Positions 1-10,950 of a stretch of DNA of 64,000 nt are shown piece by piece (position 1 is the first letter of the stretch; the number at the start of each line of letters is the position of its first letter). The notes beneath the pieces were generated by a model. The model ran no database searches, had not been told where the DNA came from, and saw only the letters and a program-made list of their open reading frames with translations. The stretch is from Phytophthora colocasiae (Eukaryota > Oomycota > Peronosporomycetes > Peronosporales > Peronosporaceae): contig JAGKQI010000091.1 of NCBI GenBank assembly GCA_018806915.1, positions 1,550,001 through 1,614,000 on the forward strand, given 5' to 3'. The position numbers were made by a program, and so were the translations under genes.

Positions 1-1440
1 TTGAAGCGCAACGAGAAAGGAGAAGTGACCCGGCACAAGGCTCGTCTCGTCGCCAAGGGGTACTCTCAGCGTCACGGGATTGACTATGAAGAGACGTACG
101 CGCCAGTGGCATACCTGAATTCGATCCGTGCTGTGCTGGCTAAGTGCTGTGCTGAAGGATTTGAGATCGAGCAATGCGACGTGGATACGGCGTTCCTGTA
201 TGGAAAGTTCGACGAAGAGATTTACATGGAATTGCCTGAAGGTCTGCGTGAGCTCCTGACGATGGCCGATGCTGAAGGTGAAGAAGACGTCGTCTGCCTA
301 CTCCTGCAAAGTTTGTATGGCCTGAAGCAAGCATCTCGTGTTTGGAACGAGACGATCGATGGTCACTTAAAAGACATGGGTTTCAAGGCGGCTGATGCTG
401 ATCCCTGTGTATACACCAGAGGTGATGGTGACGATGAATGTATCGTGTGTCTTTACGTCGACGACATGCTGATTGCTTCAAAGGACAAGGGTGTCATCGC
501 GTCAGTGAAGGCTGGCATCGCGGACAAATTCCGGATCAAGGACCTCGGACGCGCTCGATTTATTCTCGGGATTGAGATCGACTACGATATGGACAATAAA
601 ACATTGGCCATCTCTCAACGCGCATATACAGAGTCGATCATCAAGAAATTCGGTCAAGAAAACGCGAAGCCAAGCCTGATGCCACTGGATCCAAGTCTTC
701 ACTTGACCAAGGACGACGGCACGCAGACAGAGGAGTACAAGGCCAAGATGAAGTCAAGGCCCTACCGATCGCTCATCGGTAGCCTCATGTATCTGACATG
801 CGGAACACGACCTGACATTGCGGTTGCTGTTGCCAAGTTGAGTCGCTTCCTGGAAAACCCAGGTGAGGCGCATTGGAATGCGGGAGTCAAGGTGGTGCGC
901 TACCTGCTGAAGACCAAGGAAGTGGGTATCATGTACGATGGCCTACTGGGAACTGAGATGACGGCTTACTCGGATGCTGACTGGGCCGGTAACCGTGACG
1001 ACAGACGCTCAGTGAGCGGAATGATGCTCATGATGTGTGGTGCTCCGGTGGTGTGGCGTTCGACGTTCCAGAAGACGGTCGCACTGAGTTCTACTGAGGC
1101 AGAGTACATGGCTCTGAGTGAGTGCATCAAAGAAGTAGTATGGCTGCGTCGACTACTCAAGGACATTGGTGCAAAGCAAGTGGACCCTACGGTGATCTAC
1201 GAGGACAACCAGGGTGCCATGGCTTTGGCGAAGAATGTCGGTTATCAAGCTCGCACCAAGCACATCGACATTCGCTACCATTTCATCCGAGAGAAGATTG
1301 CCAGTGGCGAGGTTGAGCTGACCTACCAGGAGTCTAAGAACCAACTAGCGGACTACTTGACCAAGGGCCTCTCTTCCAAGACGTTGCGCTACTTGATGGA
1401 ACGCAGCAACGTCATTCCCAAGTTCGAGACGTCGAATTGA
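1..1440 (+). CDS. Ty1/copia pol, C-terminal part (reverse transcriptase and RNase H)
   Basis: This open frame of 479 codons enters from the left edge, so the N-terminal gag, protease and integrase lie outside the window. The start shown (TTG) is only the window boundary. Residues 1-250 match the copia RVT_2 reverse transcriptase: the fingers begin HKARLVAKGYSQ, then come TYAPVA, DVDTAFLYG and the catalytic box CLYVDDML near residue 150. The RNase H part follows, with ADWAGN around 325, SSTEAEYMAL around 365 and EDNQGA around 400, which hold the catalytic Asp/Glu residues. It ends LADYLTKGL, the usual copia C-terminus. The stop codon runs into a short purine tract (GTGGGG) and then a TGTTGAGA LTR start. 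The visible part has no stops or frameshifts, so the element may be fairly young. Known of family: the protein makes cDNA of the element. Confidence 0.93.
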   Translation: MKRNEKGEVTRHKARLVAKGYSQRHGIDYEETYAPVAYLNSIRAVLAKCCAEGFEIEQCDVDTAFLYGKFDEEIYMELPEGLRELLTMADAEGEEDVVCLLLQSLYGLKQASRVWNETIDGHLKDMGFKAADADPCVYTRGDGDDECIVCLYVDDMLIASKDKGVIASVKAGIADKFRIKDLGRARFILGIEIDYDMDNKTLAISQRAYTESIIKKFGQENAKPSLMPLDPSLHLTKDDGTQTEEYKAKMKSRPYRSLIGSLMYLTCGTRPDIAVAVAKLSRFLENPGEAHWNAGVKVVRYLLKTKEVGIMYDGLLGTEMTAYSDADWAGNRDDRRSVSGMMLMMCGAPVVWRSTFQKTVALSSTEAEYMALSECIKEVVWLRRLLKDIGAKQVDPTVIYEDNQGAMALAKNVGYQARTKHIDIRYHFIREKIASGEVELTYQESKNQLADYLTKGLSSKTLRYLMERSNVIPKFETSN

Positions 1441-1446
1441 GTGGGG

Positions 1447-1859
1447 TGTTGAGATTGCACTTCGCCGTCTCCTATACTGGGTCCCTACCTCGAAGCACGC
1501 AGCTTTCACGCGCACAACGCGTGCCAAGTGAGGACAACAGTGGAAGACGCGTGGATGCTGCAATACGATTGGCGGTCTACCTTGGATACACTATTCTGAT
1601 TGGACGAGAACTTCAATTTGCTGATCTCAAGATGTGCACAAATCGTTCCCGTTACATCAATCGTTCCCGTTACATCAAGCGTTCCCGTTTCACAAGGCGT
1701 TCCCGTTACATCAAGCGTTCCCGTTTCACAAAGGTCTACAAGGGGAGCTCAAGGAGAGCAAGGGTAGATTAGTGAATGCGGGCTAACTCAATAAACTCAC
1801 TTTTGGATTTACTTCCTCCTACTCACTTCACTATCAAGCCTCGATTCGCTATACTCTCA
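1447..1859 (+). repeat. 3' LTR of the copia element
   Basis: The LTR begins TGTTGAGATT directly after the purine tract that follows the pol stop, as expected for a copia 3' LTR. It shares its first eight bases with the LTR of the non-autonomous copia element at 56233-59433. The right boundary is uncertain: CTCTCA at 1854-1859 is the best match to the inverted start, but a boundary up to about 1875 is possible. To the right the sequence becomes an M96-like gene fragment on the minus strand, which suggests insertion into or next to it. Confidence 0.65.
1641..1730 (+). repeat. 18-bp tandem repeat inside the copia LTR (5 units)
   Basis: Five head-to-tail units of 18 bp built on the core CGTTCCCGTT, ending alternately in ACATCAA or TCACAAG variants. 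They lie in the LTR, where such arrays often hold promoter or enhancer sites; that role is inference only. Confidence 0.85.
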
Positions 1860-2064
1860 ATTCTACTGTGTTGCAGGAAGCCTTGGCCCTTGCAGCTTTG
1901 ACGAAGAGCTGAATTTCCCGTTCAAGTCGGCGACACTCTTTTTGCTGATTGCGCAGGCTCTCCTTCTTTTTCTTCCGGAATATCACCATTGTGGAGCGGT
2001 GTTGTTCCTTCTGCAGTTTTCTGAGGTCTTCGAAAGCCAGCATTAAAGTCGGGTTTAAATTCAT
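1849..2064 (-). pseudogene. M96-like gene fragment (basic region and coiled coil)
   Basis: A 71-codon frame starts MNLNPTLMLAFEDL and carries a lysine-rich basic block (FRKKKKES) followed by a leucine-spaced helix (RRLEREIQLFVKAARAK). This is the N-terminal layout of the oomycete M96 mating-specific family, as in the gene at 2543-3716. The frame ends at the edge of the copia LTR, and no C-terminal START-like half follows within the window. The simplest reading is that the copia insertion cut this gene; the rest may lie left of the window. Family assignment is by eye. Confidence 0.5.
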
Positions 2065-2542
2065 CCTAACTTATAGCCGAACAGGTTTCACGTGTGCGCT
2101 TGGAGTCAATTTCGGGAGTGACGTGACCTCTGTCGCTTTGTCAACATGAATACACACCCCAAGCTGTGACCACATTGGCGGCTTGTCCATACCGAATTGG
2201 CAAGAAGTACATCAAAAATAGGATACGATGTACGCCATGAAAAACCGTGTGGCTCCAGGCAGACCACGTGATATTATTAAGTTATTGGTAAGGTTCTGGA
2301 CAGTGGCTCACGCAAGCACTGTAAACCTGATCAAAGCACACATGTGTTTCCATGTTGACGCCGCCAACAAGGTCTCCAAACGAGAGCAATCAAGTGGAGA
2401 TTGATTCGTCACGCTTTGTGATCTGAAGGAATCGCTGCGTAAGCTACGCGGTGGCTTTTTCACAGACCAGCGACTTTCACAAATACCAAAACTGACTTGT
2501 TAATGAGAATATTTTCTATCAATGCATCTGAAGCTAATTTAC
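2065..2542. other. Intergenic, no gene seen
   Basis: I found no convincing coding frame, RNA gene or repeat between the two M96-like sequences. Frames are short and have no recognisable motif. Confidence 0.6.
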
Positions 2543-3716
2543 TCAATCTTGTGGGGTGTTAAGGAGCAAGTTGAACGGCACTGTCAACTGTTCCCACCAC
2601 ACAGCGAATTGCGTCCACTGAATCATCATATATTCTGCGTGTTGTGGGCTTTCGCAGCTCGCCCAGTGATCACAGGTAACGTCGATTGAGTCTTCATCAA
2701 TTTCGATGATCGACACCTGAATGCCCCCCTCAGTAGCCCACTCGACCCTGTCCTGTGTGTTACCAGCGTCGCGACTCCATCTATTCGCATCTGAGTCGAT
2801 GATCGCCAAGCTCGCAGTCAATTTCCGTCTCCCGTCTATCAGTTTCCACTGCGCTCGTCGCACTTGGAACAGATACCGGAGACTTCTTTCCCGTCCAGGG
2901 ATATTGTGCACGAACACAAGTGAATCCTGGTCGAATTCTTGTAGAACTTGCGTACTTGTTGCTCCTCGATGATGTAGTCCCCAACCGATCGGTGTGACGA
3001 TCATGGGACTGATATCCTTCTGCTTGGTGTACGACATTTGTGTGTGGACATCAAGAGAGCAACGCAAACGTTTCGTGACTCGTGTGCGGGCTATTAACCG
3101 CGAACTATCGAGAACAGAAGCAATCAGTGGCGCGCGATACACCTTCCACCCAAAGAACGTCCCTGCCATCGAGAGAGACGCCATTCCGCCCGTTAATTCC
3201 GCCTCAAATCTCTGCATCTCCGCATCAACTTGTCCCCGTGTAAACGGATGGAAGTAGAACGATTCTCCCCCTTCACCATCTAGAGTTACGCGCCAACCAG
3301 CGTCACCTGTCGCTAGTAGATTCGACTCCTCTTTCTCCATCGGGTCTTCGCTTGCTTCGAGTACAACGGTCTTGAACTTCTCGTACCGCTAAATTCTCGT
3401 TACGCAGCGATTCTCTCTCGACAACCAGTTCTTGTAGTGCGTCCATTTGACCGTCACTACTGGCTGCAGTTTCCTTCATTGCATTCATCAATGCTTTCAT
3501 ATCGCGCTCCAGTCTTTGATGCTCTACTATCAGCTTCTTCTGTTTGTTCTTCTTGTTCAAGCGAAACCCAATCATTTCCTTTCGGTGTCTGGCCTTCTTG
3601 AGCTCTTTGCGGTCGGTCGTACCCACGTCCAGACTGCATAACTCCGTGGGTGAGTCGTCGCCAAGGAGGTCCATAAAGTCGTTGACCGAGAAGGGGCTCT
3701 CCGTCACGGATGACAT
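2543..3716 (-). pseudogene. M96 mating-specific-like protein, frameshifted
   Basis: Two overlapping frames read as one gene. The first (3716 to 3303) starts MSSVTESPFSVNDFMDLLGD and has a basic region (RHRKEMIGFRLNKKNKQK) followed by a coiled coil to about residue 115. The second (3340 to 2543, 265 codons) starts MEKEESNLLATGDAGW and has the tryptophan-rich, START-like C-terminal half typical of oomycete M96 proteins (GHH-type strands near YTKQKD, ending MIQWTQFAVWWEQLTVPFNL). Sense in the second frame can be followed upstream to about 3388, where it runs into a stop, while the first frame is good down to the same place. The break is therefore a single frameshift near 3385-3390, not an intron. 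Members of this family were first described as induced during mating in Phytophthora; the molecular role is not established. A sequencing error would give the same picture. Confidence 0.6.
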
Positions 3717-3806
3717 CGCGACCGTTACGAGTGGGAGGAGGACTTTTGGTGACTTAGCACTGCTAATAGCAGGAGTGACTCAGTGACGTGAGCCTTGTGT
3801 CCGAAC

Positions 3807-3868
3807 TGAACTTCAAAAGCAGATCATTGGACAAAATTGAACTTCAAAAGCAGATCATTGGACAAAAC
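3807..3868 (+). repeat. 31-bp tandem duplication
   Basis: Two adjacent 31-bp copies start TGAACTTCAAAAGC and end GGACAAAA followed by T or C. They lie between the M96-like gene and the end of the PI4-kinase gene. The intergenic stretch 3717-4014 otherwise shows nothing. Confidence 0.9.
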
Positions 3869-4014
3869 TGCTAGGGTTAAAAAAACAAGGCTGTTAGTTA
3901 TCAACAAACAGTAGTAATTCGTGCCATCGACTGTGTTTCACAGAAGTCATTGCAACCAGTGGATTCAAAACAACGCTTGCTTTTGATTTACGATTTCTGC
4001 TTGTTGGCGTAATT

Positions 4015-7000
4015 CTATTTGGCGATCCCATTTGAAAATGTCTGGAACTGATCATACTTGTTCGTGCCGAAATGATCGTACGCCCGTTGCACCATACTCT
4101 GGATCGTCGACGCGACTTTCTTCTCGGGCATATTTAGGAACAGACGATCTTTTAGTCCCGACAGCGGGCCAGCTGCACCTGCTAAGAAGCAGGGAAGCTT
4201 GGAGTGGTAGCTCATGACTTCCACTAATGTGTAGATCGTCTCTGCGTGTTTTCTGGCTGCAAGAGCACCTTGAGCGCACAGGTCTGTAAAATACTGGAAG
4301 TTGGAAGAGTGACGTCCGCCAAGCACATCTACCATCTCTGCTGTCAATTTGAATGGGGCTGTTTCAAAGCTGAAGCTTCCTCCTGGTGCTCGTCCGAGGA
4401 CTGTTGATACAAAAAAAAAAGTTAATGAGGGTAATACATAAATGCACAAGATGAAACACTTACAAAAGCCAAAGTCAATGTGGATGATGTAGCCTTCAAT
4501 ATCAAGCATGATGTTGCCGTTGTGCCGATCTTTGATTGCCAGAATATAGCAAACGATCGAGTACGCCGCTGAGAAAAAGCGCGATATTAGTTAAGATATC
4601 CAAGTACTCATTCCAAGACATGAAGTCGTACCTAAACTGTGGATGAAGTTGAGTTTAGCCTGACGTAAAAATTCAGCCCCCTCCCCAGCATTGTCACCAC
4701 CCTCGGAGTTATCTGTTGATCCGCCATACATCAGTTCGAAGTGACTGCGGAGGTTCTTGAAACCTGGCGTTTTCTTGATGCCATCGAGAGACATCGCATT
4801 GCGAACGACTTCAATGAGGCCAGTACTGGAGCCTGTGGACAAGATGCGATACGGGTGAAGTCGTAGAGGCAGCTTCTCGACCTCAAAGATATGCTGGAAG
4901 TACGAAATGAGCTGCATGACAAGCACTTCTTGGCGGAGGTCATCATAGCTCTTGGACATTAAACCGCTCAGACGCCAGATCTCTGGATTCGCACACTCGA
5001 AAGATTCCAGAAGACGTCCCGCTTTTGTGAATGTTAATTCTCCAAACGTTTTCTCAATACGTTTTTTGCGTTCATCATTCTGTTATAACGAGCAACAATT
5101 AGTACACCATGAGATTGAATCTCCACAGCAGAACACTTACTGAAAGAAGCTCCCGCAGAAACGGTGACATTTCTCTCGACATTTGCTTTGCTTGAGAAGC
5201 AGGTGAGATTCTCACTTGCCTCATGGCAATATCTGCAGCATGTTCATCGAATGTTGTCACGGCCTCGTTGTCTTGGTCGATGTCGTTACCTTCAGATTGA
5301 GTTTCATAAAGTTCATTGAACAAAACAGTGGAGACGTCTTCTCCACTTGCGTTTTCCTCAGTGCCGAAGTAGATCAAACACGGAGCTCGCTCCTAATGGA
5401 GTAAACGAGTTAGAATGCTGTTTCTAAAGTTCTTCGTAGTAAGATAGGAGCAAATGACGTACATGAGTGCTGAAAACGCGACCTTCCTCGCTGAAAACCG
5501 ATACCACGTTGCAGTACGGCTAATACAACCATCATACAGTCAGATAGTGATCATATCTACCATTTCAAATGACTATAACACTTACATCAGTTGACTTGCA
5601 TAGCGGAATGTAAGCTCGTTTGGGTATTCTCAGCTGTGTGAGAAGAGGTCGTAGCAATTCCTTACGTTTAGGAGGTTCGACCCGACGCAATGCTTCGGAA
5701 ATGTCGGTGATCGATTTGACAAAGTGAATCATACTGCAGAAGAATTCGTATCGTCGCTGTTGGTCTGGCATCATAAGAGTCTGCATGAGGGTGTCGGAAC
5801 CATAGCAGTCCGTCGTTGAACAATGGCTCACTTCAGTGTCCCCCACTTGAGTTGAGCAAGCGCTCGCTCCTCCACTACTCAGCATTCGCGCTCGCATCAA
5901 ATTCTGCTCTAGATTCGCAGCTAAAGCATCGATTGTGACTTCGGGCGGGCGGCTTGTACTCTCTGCTTTCGACGGCGATGGAGTTGTAGCGCCATCAACG
6001 GCGTTACTATTCACATTAGTAGACGATTCCATGATAAAAGTTCTCATGGCAAATGACATGCGTGCCAGTGTGCGTTCCGGACTGCTATTACCCTTGGTTG
6101 GGCTTCCACTAGGGGGCTCAGGTAACGCAGCGGTCTTCTGGATATGTGCCACCCACGTAGATAACTCCTCTGCAGTTTTCGCAGCGAACTTGGCCTTCGT
6201 CTCACTGAAATCGTGAGTGATCTCAAAGTAAAACGGACGTTTGTTCTCCACCACTTGCACTTTAGCTCCATGTAGCGGGATGGCAGCACGAGGTTGTAAA
6301 TCGGTAGGTTTTGTGAAGACCAACAAAATCCGTTTTTCAAGACGACACCACCGTAAAGTCCAGTTGCGTCGCCCCATAGTTCGAGTACCACCACCTTTCT
6401 TGAGTAACCAGCCACCAGATACTGGAGCAACATCTTGTAGCCCAGTACCAGCCACAGCGGCGTCGGCACTACTTTGTTGTACAGCGAAAAACCTTCGATC
6501 GGCAATGAGAATCTGCTCCATCTCGTCTCGAGAAATACTTTGTCTCGTTAATAGTTCGGAGGCTTGACGAGCAGCAGGAGATCCATACACGAAGCATTGC
6601 TCCAGTGCTAGCAACAGTCTTGCGCAGCGAGCAAAAGAACGTGGGTTGTTACCTGCACGCTTCGGGCGGTTCTCATCCAGTGCCGCATAAATCATCCAGA
6701 AAAACTGTAGAGCGAAGTGCACACTACTTTGTGAGAGTAGCAGCACGAATTGCTCCATATCTTCCATAGGTAGTTCATTTTCAAGATGAACTACCATGTG
6801 AGCCAGCTGGGGCAAGTAGAACTCGACTTGATCCAGCATCGACTGCGTGATTGGCATGGAGCACAGACGCTGGCAAAGTTCTGCCGTGAACGGAGCATTG
6901 GCTCGATGCTTCCACATGGAAATCATCAGCAGTCGAACATCCACACTTCCATCACGGGACAGAATATCCGCAACACTAGGTGTGGGCGATAGTATGGACT

Positions 7001-7085
7001 TTGTAGGTGACGGTGGGGGCGTCTGGATAGCGATAGCTAAGGGTGAAGCCTCCGGACTGGTTGGTAGATTGGCGGTCGATGCCAT
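4015..7085 (-). CDS. Phosphatidylinositol 4-kinase (type III beta-like) with PH domain
   Basis: Six exons: 7085-5586, 5519-5463, 5392-5141, 5079-4632, 4568-4464 and 4400-4015, giving 915 residues. All five introns are 61-70 bp with GTAAGT, GTACGT or GTACGA donors and AG acceptors, and the joined frame is open throughout. Residues about 40-190 form the lipid-kinase helical (PIK) region. A PH domain follows at about 225-330 (GGWLLKKGGG to STWVAHIQK). The kinase half has ERAPCLIYF, KSYDDLRQEVLVMQLI, the catalytic loop DRHNGN and activation DFG across the exon 5/6 junction, then LGRAPGGSFSFE and VDVLGG. The role is phosphorylation of phosphatidylinositol at position 4, with Golgi or endosomal membranes expected for this type. 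Compared with animal PI4KB, the PH domain between helical and catalytic parts is an added module. Exon 1 is partly duplicated at 42156-42243 and 54611-54911. Confidence 0.93.
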
Positions 7086-9225
7086 GCCAACTTGCTCAAT
7101 TCAACTGGAAGGGTTCTCCCTCCTTGAGCTCGGATGAGTTTTGGGCTCAGTCTCTACTAGAGACTCTCTAGGCCTGGAAGGTAGTGCCGGCTAAATAAAG
7201 CGCATGCACGAAAGCTTCTCCATATTCCGAATCTCTTCGAAACGGACGCTTGGCAGCTAATGTATCTCACGAGAGACTTCCCTGAGGACTCGGAGCAATA
7301 TCGTTCGTTGAAGCGATCGAGCTTTACTGGAGACCATCCGCTGATCCGTATATCGATCGGTCGGCGCGATCGATGTTTCTCAATACATTGTCGAGGTAGC
7401 GCACCATCACTAGCGCCGCGCTCCAGCAAAGGCTGGCGCTGATCCATAGCCGGAGTGGCAGCGCCGCAACCAGCAGCGCGAAGCTCTTCAACTTGAACAG
7501 CGTCAAGCGGTGACTTGAGTCGGCGAAAGGTGGGACCAGCGCTGTCCCGTTGATGTCCCACCGGCACGCCACGAAGGCAGATTCGACGGAGTCAGCTGGT
7601 CGACACATGCAGACCTGGTCGGCCCGTGGCATGTGCAGTTGGTGGCGCGACCGAAAAGCTTGGCATGTCAGTCAAGCTTGGAGAAAGGAAGTCGATTCAA
7701 AAGGAGACTTTCCTTGGAGAAGGCTAATTGATACAGCATTTTGGTAGTCCTCATGTAGTGGCGGCGTAGTGCATGTGCAAGTAGAAGGTTGAGACAGCAA
7801 CGGTTGGCTGGGGAGGCTCTGTCAAACACAATAAATACGCGGCAGTGCCGGCAGACGGGCTGCGATGGCATCATGTTGTCGTGTGCGGCGACAACGAGTC
7901 CTGTTGTCTAAGCTAACTCGCTATGGCGCACGGGCCGTGCGGCACGGCAGTTATTCCTTCCGAGGAAGCTTGCTCGAAGCTGGAGTGGTGTTTGCCGCAG
8001 TGGAATTAGGTCGAAGGGCGAGTCGAGTCGCCAGTGCGTGCTTCCCGTGACGTCTGATTCCAGCATCCGGTTGCCGACGTGATGACATACAAGTAGAGTG
8101 AATAGCAGGATCGGTACCTAGACCAGGGAAGTTATTGGTACATGTACGTACTGGCACTCGCTCGTCTCGTGGAATTATTGGACAGAGCTCACTGGAGTTC
8201 GCTACCGGCACTGGCAGGCTGCCAGTGGCAGACGCAAAGCTTACAGCTCTGTGTTACAGTACACTGTGATATGTCATGGCCATCCAAATTGGATTCCAAT
8301 CCGGAAGAGCGCCTGGTTGCTGCTGCTGCATGACGCTATCCAGACTGCTGCCACACACTCGGTGGGCATTGACACGCGCATCCCCATTGCGCACGCATGT
8401 ACCTAGCCAGTGCCACTGGCAGTGGCACCGATTACCCAACAGCTAGCGCCACACAACGACTCAATGTCATTGGGTCAATGAAGGCCTGCAAACTTTGCTA
8501 CATGTAGACTCGGTACTGACGGGGATCACCCAAGGCAGGCAACCGTGAAGACTTGAACCCAAGCTGATAGGCTGTACTTACTTACTTACTTGCGAGCTGC
8601 TGCACAGCAACCGTTGCAGCATGTTGCTGCCAGCAACGCTCCTGTATGGATAGATCGGGTCAGGTCAACACGTTACAGACCGGTAGTTGATCGCGTGACG
8701 ACCGTAGTAGTGTCCAGAGAAATTAGCGTGCGTGCAGGAACGTATTGCGGGCACGTTCGACGTGATTCGAGTTTTCTGACGACAGCAAGGTAAACGCTGC
8801 TTTTAATCATCCGCCGAACACATCCACTGCTTCGCGCTGAGGAACTACGTGCCCTCATTGCCTTGCCAAAACAGGAAGAAGACAATCAACATCAGAAGCC
8901 TGTACCGTGGCAACTTGCCTGGCAATATGCGGTCGTTGCCACCACCACCGACCAGTGTACGTCTCGCGCCACCGACAGCTACAGTACTGACCTCTGCAAC
9001 CAGTTGTTCTATTCGCCGCAACTGCTTTGTGTCACGTTTCTGCACTTGAAGGCCCGTCTGCTATTCCCGCCCGTCACTTTGCAGCGAGCGTCGGTCGGTC
9101 GGCGGTCGGGCGCAATCCTCTTCCTGTCTTCACTGTCTTCACTTACCGATTTTCCGAGCCAAACGAGAGCGGTCAGGTGACTGTTCTCGCTGCGGTGTGT
9201 GACACAGAGCACAGCAAAGGCCTTC
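7086..9225. other. Intergenic region between divergent host genes, including a duplicated 102-codon ORF
   Basis: This 2.1 kb separates the PI4-kinase start (minus) from the next gene (plus), so it holds both promoters. The best frame is 7632 to 7324 on the minus strand (102 codons, MPRADQVCMCRPADS), with a hydrophobic stretch LFKLKSFALLVAALPLRLW that could span a membrane. It is open in the duplicate at 55466-55158 too, but I know no relative and cannot say it is expressed. GC-rich inverted motifs such as TGCCACTGGCAGTGGCA (around 8413) also occur. No other gene is supportable. Confidence 0.5.
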
Positions 9226-9801
9226 ATGGCTGCAGAACTACAAAAAGCAGTACAGATTTCCTCAACGATGGAGACAGCACTCGACCATCACATGGAGCCT
9301 TCGGAGCCCAAGAAGCAGGTGCGGTGGGGAACCGTGAGCGTGCTGGAGTTCCGCGTGGGCTACAACGCCAGTACTGTGCCGGAGAGCGGCGGCCCTCCCG
9401 TGGGGTTAGTGGGTCGACCAACGCGGCACTTGTACTCGATGCTTTTGGGCGAGGACGACTGGGAAGCTACTGATAGTGAGTGCGAGAGCGTGGAGTCAGA
9501 CTCAGACTCGGACTCGGACTCGGACTTCGAGATGACCATGACGCCACTGTCCACAGGCAGCAGTCGACGCAGCCGCAACGACCTGTGGCTGGACCCGATG
9601 GAGCGTGCTCGCATTCTGGTAGAAGACCACGGATTCCCTATAGGAGACATTGCATTGATCTGCCAAGACGTTCGGGCGACACTGGACTCGCGCGCATTCT
9701 CGCGTCTGGACGAGGTAGGCGAGAAGTCGGTCCAGGTGGAGCATGGCATTACATGCGGAGGCTTGTGCAGTTCTTCGCGAGAGAAGGTGTTGCTGTACTG
9801 A
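9226..9801 (+). CDS. Conserved hypothetical protein with V-x-WG-x-V/GGPP-x-GL motif
   Basis: 191 residues from ATG at 9226 (MAAELQKAVQ), preferred over the in-frame GTG at 9199. The first third carries KKQVRWGTVSVLEFRVGY and then ESGGPPVGLVGRPTRH. This resembles the V-x-FG-x-V-x-V-x-EF ... S-x-x-x-GPP-x-GL signature of a protein family common in stramenopiles whose function is unknown to me. An acidic serine-aspartate run follows (residues about 85-100, from a GACTCG hexamer repeat), then a helical region with DPMERARILVEDHGF and IALICQDVRATL. No signal peptide or membrane segment is seen. The 3' half is present again in inverted orientation at 10951-11278, and the 5' half again at 60293-60530. 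Confidence 0.72.
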   Translation: MAAELQKAVQISSTMETALDHHMEPSEPKKQVRWGTVSVLEFRVGYNASTVPESGGPPVGLVGRPTRHLYSMLLGEDDWEATDSECESVESDSDSDSDSDFEMTMTPLSTGSSRRSRNDLWLDPMERARILVEDHGFPIGDIALICQDVRATLDSRAFSRLDEVGEKSVQVEHGITCGGLCSSSREKVLLY

Positions 9802-10031
9802 GTTTCTGGCTGCTGCGATTGAAACAGGCGGCAGAGAGGCAGAAGTCTGAGGTAGCAGTTATTTTATCGGGAGCATTCCAAAGCGAGACGAAGCGCAGTT
9901 GTTCGCAGTTGCCGCTTTCGTGTGGTAGTCTAGCCCAGTCCAGTCAAGTATTTATTACTCCGTTCTGTACATGTAGATATAAGGAGTACTAGTATTGTGG
10001 GAAATAGACATCGTGTTCACTACGACAGATT

Positions 10032-10732
10032 TCGTTTTTGGCTTGGTGTTTCTTGTGCTGAAGTAATTGTCTTGACTGGTCACTACGAGTTTTGTCCGAA
10101 CTTAGTGGTGTTATGTAGTAGGAACTTGCTACTGGTGTGGTTGCTCTTTAAACTTCACCAGTGGTGAATCCCTACGCAGGATTCTGCCATTAGAAAGTTG
10201 ACACCCTGGCGACAGTGCCACCGACACAGCGAAACCTCGTGGCCGCTCCAGATCAGATTCTACAGAGCGGTAAGGATCCGGCGCGTTCTTGATTCGTACG
10301 GCAGTGCCGGCTTTCATACCCAGGCATAGTGCATGTCATCGTAAAACCTGGTCTGCCGATCGCCGTGTTTATCGTCGATGATTCATCGAGAACAGTTCTA
10401 GCCAAACAGGCTTTTAACTCTAGAAGCGTTTGGTAAAGACAGCAATCTACCTAAACATGTACAGTATCCTGTCAATTCCGGACAAATTTGCCGATTTTTA
10501 GCTCCTTTAAACCGTTGACAAATACTTGAAGTAATATCCAGGTCTAAATACCAGGGTGGAGAATTCTCATCTCCACGGTTCTCTCTACCTACGTCCGCAC
10601 GAAGGGCTCCACCCAAACCTTCTGCACTTCGGCTCGGTTGCGGGGTAAGCACCACGCGGACTGCAGGTAGAGGATCTGGTTGGGCGGGTGGAACTCGACC
10701 AAATTCACACGAGAAAACATATATTACAGCCG
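10032..10732 (-). other. Spacer of the inverted repeat, unidentified coding-like sequence
   Basis: Minus-strand frames at 10769-10398 (123 codons) and 10317-10129 (62 codons, MKAGTAVRIKNAPDPYRS) have protein-like composition and could be remnants of one gene. I do not recognise either. They may derive from a retroelement. No function is assigned. Confidence 0.3.
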
Positions 10733-10950
10733 AATCTGTCGTAGTGAACACGATGTCTATTTCCCACAATACTCCTTATATCTACAGAACGGAGTAATAA
10801 ATACTTGACTGGACTGGGCTAGACTACCACACGAAAGCGGCAACTGCGAACAACTGCGCTTCGTCTCGCTTTGGAATGCTCCCGATAAAATAACTGCTGC
10901 CTCAGACTTCTGCCTCTCTGCCGCCTGTTTCAATCGCAGCAGCCAGAAAC

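Noticed and set aside
7157..7567. 136-codon frame upstream of the PI4-kinase
   Set aside because: It overlaps another open frame in GC-rich DNA, is shortened in the second copy (108 codons) and has no recognisable motif.
1849..9801. Search for RxLR or Crinkler effector genes, common in transposon-rich oomycete regions
   Set aside because: No frame combines a signal peptide with RxLR-EER or LFLAK motifs anywhere in the window.
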